Shown here piece after piece: positions 6,183 through 9,904 of a stretch of 9,904 bases of DNA. Position 1 is the first letter of the stretch; every line of letters begins with the position of its first letter. The stretch lies in contig JAXJVH010000049.1 in the NCBI GenBank assembly GCA_036308645.1, positions 1-9,904 on the forward strand, in the 5' to 3' direction. The position numbers were made by a program, and so were the translations under genes. The notes beneath the pieces were generated by a model, which was not told where the DNA came from, ran no database searches, and saw nothing but the letters and a program-made list of their open reading frames with translations. The stretch is from RUG11462 sp036308645. Its GTDB lineage: Bacteria > Bacillota > Clostridia > Oscillospirales > Acutalibacteraceae.

Positions 6183-6199
6183 AAAAATAATGGTAAAAT
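6171..6199 (+). promoter_or_regulatory. Downstream promoter (P2) of the EF-G-like gene
   Basis: TTGATT (6171-6176) and TAAAAT (6194-6199) are spaced 17 bp, with a TG one base before the -10 box (extended -10). The start would be near 6206. A small hairpin AAAAGT-TTTA-ACTTTT (6205-6220) would lie at the very 5' end of this transcript. Confidence 0.6.
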
Positions 6200-6248
6200 T
6201 AAATAAAAGTTTTAACTTTTGTATTTCACACGAAAGGGTGTTTTAATA

Positions 6249-8324
6249 ATGAAAGAATTTAATACTGATAAAATTAAAAATCTTGCCTTGCTCGGTCACG
6301 GTTCTTGCGGTAAGACTTCGCTTGCAGAAGCAATGCTTTATGTTGCAGGCGTTACCGACCGCCATGGCAAAGTCTCGGACGGAAATACCGTAATGGACTT
6401 TGACGAGCAGGAAAAAAAGAGAAAAGTTTCTGTTTTTTCATCTGCGGCGTCGCTTGAATGGCGAGATCATAAAATTAATCTTATTGACGCTCCGGGTCTT
6501 TTTGACTTTGCAAACGGTCAGGCAGAAGCATTGAGAGCGGTTAAAAACGCCGTAATCGTGCTTTCTGCAAAATCAGGTCTTAACGTTGGTTCTCAAAAGG
6601 CGTATAAAGCCTGTCAAAAATACGGCGTCAGTACAATTTTCTTTATAACAAAAGCCGACTCCGAACACGCAAATTGTAAAGACGTTATTGCAAATTTAAA
6701 AATTGCTTACGGCTCAAAAATTATGCCTGTAATCATTCCTTATGCTTCCGACCGCAAGGTTGAGTGCTACATAAACGTAGTTACCGGACGCACCTGGAAA
6801 TATGAAAACGGCAAACCGATTGAAATTGATATGCCTGAAGCGGCACGCGACAGATACGACCAAATGTACGGTCTTTTATGCGAAGCGGTAGCCTCTCTTA
6901 ACGAAGAGATGATGGATAAGTATTTTTCAGGCGAAAAATTTACCGAAGACGAGTTGTTTGCAGGCCTTCGTGAAGGCGTTAAAACGGGAGAAATTTCGCC
7001 TGTTTACTGCGGCGCTGCTCAAACTTTAGAGGGTATCGAACTGTTTTTAAATGCGCTTGTTAAAATTCTGCCTAATGCCGAACAGGTCGGCGGCGAATTA
7101 GGACTTGATAAAAACGGAGAAGCAGTTGATGTTAAATGCGATAAAAACGGTCCGCTTGCGGCAATCGTATTTAAAACCGTTGCCGACCCGTTCGTAGGAA
7201 AAATGTCTTATTTCAAAGTTATTTCAGGCGTTTTGAAAAACGGCGACACCGTTTATAATTCAAGAACGGGCGAAACCGAAAAAGTCGGCAAGCTTATGTT
7301 TGTTCAGGGCGGAAAACAGATTGATACAAATCAGATAATCGCCGGAGATATCGGCGCTGTTGCAAAGATGGGCGGCGTTAAAACGGGCGACACACTCTGC
7401 GACCCGAAAAACATAGTAACATTAAACGGCGTTGACTTCCCGAAAGCCTCTATTTCTATGGCTATAAAGCCTGTTAAAAAAGGCGAAGAAGATAAAATCG
7501 CACAGGCAATGTCAAAAATATGCGAGGAAAATCCGTCGGTTGAGTTTACTAATAATCTTGAAACAAAACAACAGATTATTTCCGGGCTGGGCGAGCAGAA
7601 TTTAGACGTTGTGGTTGCAATTCTTAAAAACAAATTCGGCGTTGACGTTGTTCTTGAACCGCCAAAGGTTGCTTACAGAGAAACAATCAAGAAAAAGGTT
7701 AAAGTTCAGGGCAAACACAAGAAACAGTCAGGCGGTCACGGTCAGTTCGGCGATGTTTGGATTGAGTTTGAGCCTACCGACAGCGAAGACTTGGTATTTG
7801 AAGAAAAGATTTTCGGCGGAGCAGTTCCTAAAAACTACTTCCCTGCCGTTGAAAAAGGCTTGCAAGAAAGCGTTAAAAAAGGCGTTCTTGCAGGATACCC
7901 GGTTGTAGGTCTTAAAGCCACGCTTGTCGACGGCTCTTACCACCCTGTAGACTCCTCGGAAATGGCTTTCAAAACCGCCGCTTCGCTTGCATACAAAGCA
8001 GGTCTTACACAGGCAAATCCCGTATTGCTTGAACCTGTCGGCACTTTAAAGGCAATTGTTCCCGATGAAAATATGGGCGATATTATCGGCGATATTAACA
8101 AACGCCGCGGCAGAGTGCTGGGTATGAACCCGCTTGAAGATAAAGAGCAGGAAATTATAGCCGAAGTTCCGATTGCCGAAACATCCGATTTCTCAACCGT
8201 TTTGCGTTCCGTAACTCAAGGCAGAGGCTCGTTTACGCTTGAATTTGAACGCTATGAAGAAGCGCCGCCGATGGTTGCTCAAAAAGTTGTTGAAGAGGCA
8301 AAAGCCGCCGGAAAAGTTGAATAA
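6249..8324 (+). CDS. Divergent elongation factor G-like translational GTPase (EF-G paralogue)
   Basis: The ATG at 6249 has AAAGGGTG 8 nt upstream. A longer frame from a TTG at 6219 lacks a ribosome binding site, so the protein is 691 residues, near normal EF-G length. It has the EF-G domain order: GTPase domain (about 1-275), domain II (about 300-395), domain III (about 400-472), domain IV with GGHGQFGDV and GSYHPVDSSEMAF (about 475-595), and domain V (about 596-675). The GTPase centre differs from canonical EF-G. The P-loop is GHGSCGKTS (16-24). The switch I RGITI is replaced by R58-K-V-S61-V, and the DTPGH motif by DAPGL, so the catalytic histidine position is L84. G4 is TKAD (134-137). These features fit the 'EF-G2/EF-G-like' paralogues found beside the housekeeping fusA in many bacteria, whose role is unsettled. 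It is a single-gene unit with its own terminator. Confidence 0.92.
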   Translation: MKEFNTDKIKNLALLGHGSCGKTSLAEAMLYVAGVTDRHGKVSDGNTVMDFDEQEKKRKVSVFSSAASLEWRDHKINLIDAPGLFDFANGQAEALRAVKNAVIVLSAKSGLNVGSQKAYKACQKYGVSTIFFITKADSEHANCKDVIANLKIAYGSKIMPVIIPYASDRKVECYINVVTGRTWKYENGKPIEIDMPEAARDRYDQMYGLLCEAVASLNEEMMDKYFSGEKFTEDELFAGLREGVKTGEISPVYCGAAQTLEGIELFLNALVKILPNAEQVGGELGLDKNGEAVDVKCDKNGPLAAIVFKTVADPFVGKMSYFKVISGVLKNGDTVYNSRTGETEKVGKLMFVQGGKQIDTNQIIAGDIGAVAKMGGVKTGDTLCDPKNIVTLNGVDFPKASISMAIKPVKKGEEDKIAQAMSKICEENPSVEFTNNLETKQQIISGLGEQNLDVVVAILKNKFGVDVVLEPPKVAYRETIKKKVKVQGKHKKQSGGHGQFGDVWIEFEPTDSEDLVFEEKIFGGAVPKNYFPAVEKGLQESVKKGVLAGYPVVGLKATLVDGSYHPVDSSEMAFKTAASLAYKAGLTQANPVLLEPVGTLKAIVPDENMGDIIGDINKRRGRVLGMNPLEDKEQEIIAEVPIAETSDFSTVLRSVTQGRGSFTLEFERYEEAPPMVAQKVVEEAKAAGKVE

Positions 8325-8351
8325 ACTAAAACTAACATAAAAACAAACGCT

Positions 8352-8384
8352 AAAAAGAGACGCTAAAACACAGCGCCTCTTTTT
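8352..8384 (+). terminator. Intrinsic terminator of the EF-G-like gene, probably bidirectional
   Basis: AAAAAGAG-A-CGCT (8352-8364) pairs with AGCG-C-CTCTTTTT (8372-8384) around an AAAACAC loop, with one A/C mismatch. The A and T runs on either side allow it to act in both directions. It could therefore also stop transcripts from the histidine kinase gene, for which I see no closer terminator. Confidence 0.75.
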
Positions 8385-8420
8385 GGTTCTATTCCTAATG
8401 TTGTGGTTTCAACACATATC

Positions 8421-8553
8421 GCCTCCCTCTGAGAGGGAGGTGGCACGGCTTTTGCCGTGACGGTGGGAGAGAAAGAATAAAGATAGATATATACTTTGGC
8501 TTTTCTCTCCCTCAGTCTCGCTTCGCTCGACAGCTCCCTCGTCAGAGGGAGCC
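8421..8553. mobile_element. MITE-like palindromic intergenic repeat (133 bp)
   Basis: The two ends are imperfect inverted copies of about 50 bp. The left begins GCCTCCCTCTGA and runs to GTGGGAGAGAAAG. The right, on the opposite strand, begins GGCTCCCTCTGA and runs to GAGGGAGAGAAAAG. A short A+T-rich centre (about 8475-8498) joins them. Each arm also folds on itself: CCTCCCTC/GAGGGAGG (8422-8440), CACGGC-TTTT-GCCGTG (8444-8459) and GCTCCCTC-GTCA-GAGGGAGC (8533-8552). It is G+C-richer than the flanks and carries no gene; the open frame across it on the minus strand is an artefact. I recall closely similar repeats scattered between genes of gut Clostridia, but cannot verify this here. No clear target-site duplication is visible. 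Confidence 0.75.
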
Positions 8554-8630
8554 AATCTACACCCCAACTTTTGCAAAAGAACCCTCTTTTTTGTTTATTC
8601 AAACTGATTTGTTTATTAGAACTAAAACTT

Positions 8631-9904
8631 TTAAGGATTTATGCTTGCTAAAGGGAGCATTACCTTTGCTTTAAACAGGTCGCCGTCTATGGTAATTTCC
8701 AATTTTCCGTTCATAGCGCCGCACAATTCTTTGGCAATCGAAAGTCCCAAACCGTTACCCTCGTTTGTTCTTGATTTATCCCCTCTTACAAAGCGTTCCG
8801 TCAGTTCATCTGCCGAAATATCAAGCGGAGAGGACGAAATATTTTTAATCTCAAACACACCATATCCCGATTCATCAAAAACCGAAATATAAATTCTTGT
8901 ACCTTTTGCCGAGTATTTTTTTGCATTCGACAGCAGGTTTTCAATGATCCTGAAAGTCTTATTGCCGTCGGCATAAGCCGTAGGCGGATTATCCGGTAAT
9001 TTCACCTTTATTTCGAGTTCTCTTTTTTCAAACTCTTCGCTCATTTCACCGACCGCCTGAACACAAAGTTCCGATAAATTTAATTTTGTGGGGTTGAGCG
9101 TGATGTTTCCGCTTGAAACCTTTGAAGCCTCAATTAAATCTTCAATCAAACGCTTGAGTTTAAGACCTTTTTCATCAAGTACCTTTATATACTCTTTAGC
9201 CTTTTCATCTTTAATATCACATTGATTAAGCAAGTCAACATAAGTGATAATTGAAGTAAGCGGAGTTTTTAAATCGTGCGAAACGTTTGTGATGAGTTCT
9301 GTCCGAAGTCGCTCGTCTTTAACCGCCTTTGCTACCGCCTCTTTAAGTTCAAGGTTAGTATATTTCATACTTTCCTGCAAGGTTTTAAGCGACTGCGGTA
9401 ATTTATCTAAATCTTCTTCAAATTCTCTGCGCTCTTTTGCCGCCGCAATAATTTTATCAAGCGAAATAAGATATTTTATCCAAAAAACAGCCAAGGATAT
9501 ATTTGAGCCGAAAAGCACGCATAACGATAGCAATGCTCCGAGTTCCATTCCGTTAGCAACGCAGAAAAAGAGTATAATGCCGAAAACAATATCAACAGGG
9601 AATATACAAAGAATAAGCGGAATTGTAGTTTTTTGCAGCTCATTCGGACGGTAAGAAAAAGCAAGTTTTACTGCCGAGAAACCCTTTTTAATTTTTCTTG
9701 CAATCCACCTTAAAATCAAGAAACCTAGGCAGTTATGAAGCAGTTTTTTATCCGATTTGCACGCTCTTAAAAGCGAACATAAAAATTCGCTTAACAACGC
9801 CCACATTACAAGCGCAACAACGCTGATAATGTAAGGAGCAATACTTATGTAAACCATTTGAAAATTATTATCAAACAACACTACCGTTATTGCGAATACT
9901 CCTA
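8631..9904 (-). CDS. Membrane-bound sensor histidine kinase (5'-partial)
   Basis: At least four hydrophobic segments precede the kinase core. Using the GTG at 9881 as residue 1, they lie at about 11-34 and 85-108, with a further pair at about 113-140. A charged, coiled-coil-like stretch (145-190) follows. The HisKA phospho-acceptor is H202 in NVSHDLKTPLTS. The ATPase domain has the N-box NLLSNAKKYS (315-324), an F/G2 region FVRGDKSRTNEGNGLGLS (364-381) and the final hydrophobic strand KAKVMLPL. The usual D-x-G-x-G box is replaced by NISSSPLDIS, a variant I recall from Clostridia kinases. The GTG at 9881 has no ribosome binding site, and the frame stays open to the window edge encoding GVFAITVV, which looks like part of a first membrane helix. 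The true start is therefore outside the window, where a partner response regulator gene may also lie. Confidence 0.92.
   Translation of the reverse strand, partial: GVFAITVVLFDNNFQMVYISIAPYIISVVALVMWALLSEFLCSLLRACKSDKKLLHNCLGFLILRWIARKIKKGFSAVKLAFSYRPNELQKTTIPLILCIFPVDIVFGIILFFCVANGMELGALLSLCVLFGSNISLAVFWIKYLISLDKIIAAAKERREFEEDLDKLPQSLKTLQESMKYTNLELKEAVAKAVKDERLRTELITNVSHDLKTPLTSIITYVDLLNQCDIKDEKAKEYIKVLDEKGLKLKRLIEDLIEASKVSSGNITLNPTKLNLSELCVQAVGEMSEEFEKRELEIKVKLPDNPPTAYADGNKTFRIIENLLSNAKKYSAKGTRIYISVFDESGYGVFEIKNISSSPLDISADELTERFVRGDKSRTNEGNGLGLSIAKELCGAMNGKLEITIDGDLFKAKVMLPLASINP

Noticed and set aside
6219..6248. Longer start (TTG at 6219) for the EF-G-like protein
   Set aside because: No ribosome binding site precedes it, and the ATG at 6249 has AAAGGGTG at ideal spacing and gives the normal EF-G N-terminus.
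8421..8553. CRISPR array or tRNA-like structure
   Set aside because: There are inverted copies, not regularly spaced direct repeats, and no cloverleaf or conserved tRNA bases; the palindromic repeat explanation accounts for the structure.
8363..8602. 79-residue open frame on the minus strand
   Set aside because: It runs straight through the palindromic repeat and the EF-G-like gene terminator; its sequence is the translation of repeat DNA, without a ribosome binding site or family resemblance.

Overview
The window looks like a piece of a low-G+C Firmicutes chromosome, most likely an anaerobic gut-type Clostridia (Oscillospiraceae/Lachnospirales-like). The evidence is AT-rich intergenic DNA with consensus sigma-A promoters, strong AGGAGG-type ribosome binding sites, [FeFe]-hydrogenase maturation genes, a class B sortase, an LCP-family wall enzyme, and a palindromic intergenic repeat of a kind I recall from such genomes. 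No species can be named from the sequence alone.

Layout. Positions 1-92 (+) appear to hold the last 29 codons of an upstream gene. Positions 159-3130 (+) form a hydrogenase-maturation operon. It has a consensus promoter, a ~140-nt leader ending in a perfect intrinsic terminator that lies BEFORE the first gene, then a TM1266-family regulator (350-601), hydE (598-1647) and hydG (1655-3070), closed by a 14-bp-stem terminator. hydF and the hydrogenase itself are not in the window. Positions 3146-5978 (-) are a cell-envelope cluster transcribed leftward from a consensus promoter at 6029-6057: class B sortase, a 17-nt-overlapping LCP transferase, and an unusually AT-rich SurA-N-like lipoprotein. 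A start-less protein fragment follows. Positions 6093-8384 (+) carry a divergent EF-G paralogue with two tandem promoters and a terminator. Positions 8421-8553 are a MITE-like palindromic repeat. Positions 8631-9904 (-) are a membrane sensor histidine kinase that runs off the right edge.

How the genes work together. HydG makes the Fe(CO)2(CN) synthon and HydE processes it towards the H-cluster 2Fe subsite; the small TM1266 protein is thought to act as a regulator of that system. The sortase and LCP enzyme both attach things to the cell wall, and their overlap suggests coupled translation. The EF-G paralogue lacks the canonical switch II histidine, so it is unlikely to be the housekeeping translocase.

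Most of the window is recognisable core or accessory biology. I see no wholly new multi-gene system. The points most worth checking are the terminator inside the hyd leader (riboregulator or small RNA), the 13-bp inverted repeat ACAAA-N3-TTTGT shared by two promoter spacers, the divergent EF-G GTPase centre, the sortase-LCP pairing, and the AT-rich lipoprotein with the adjoining gene remnant.
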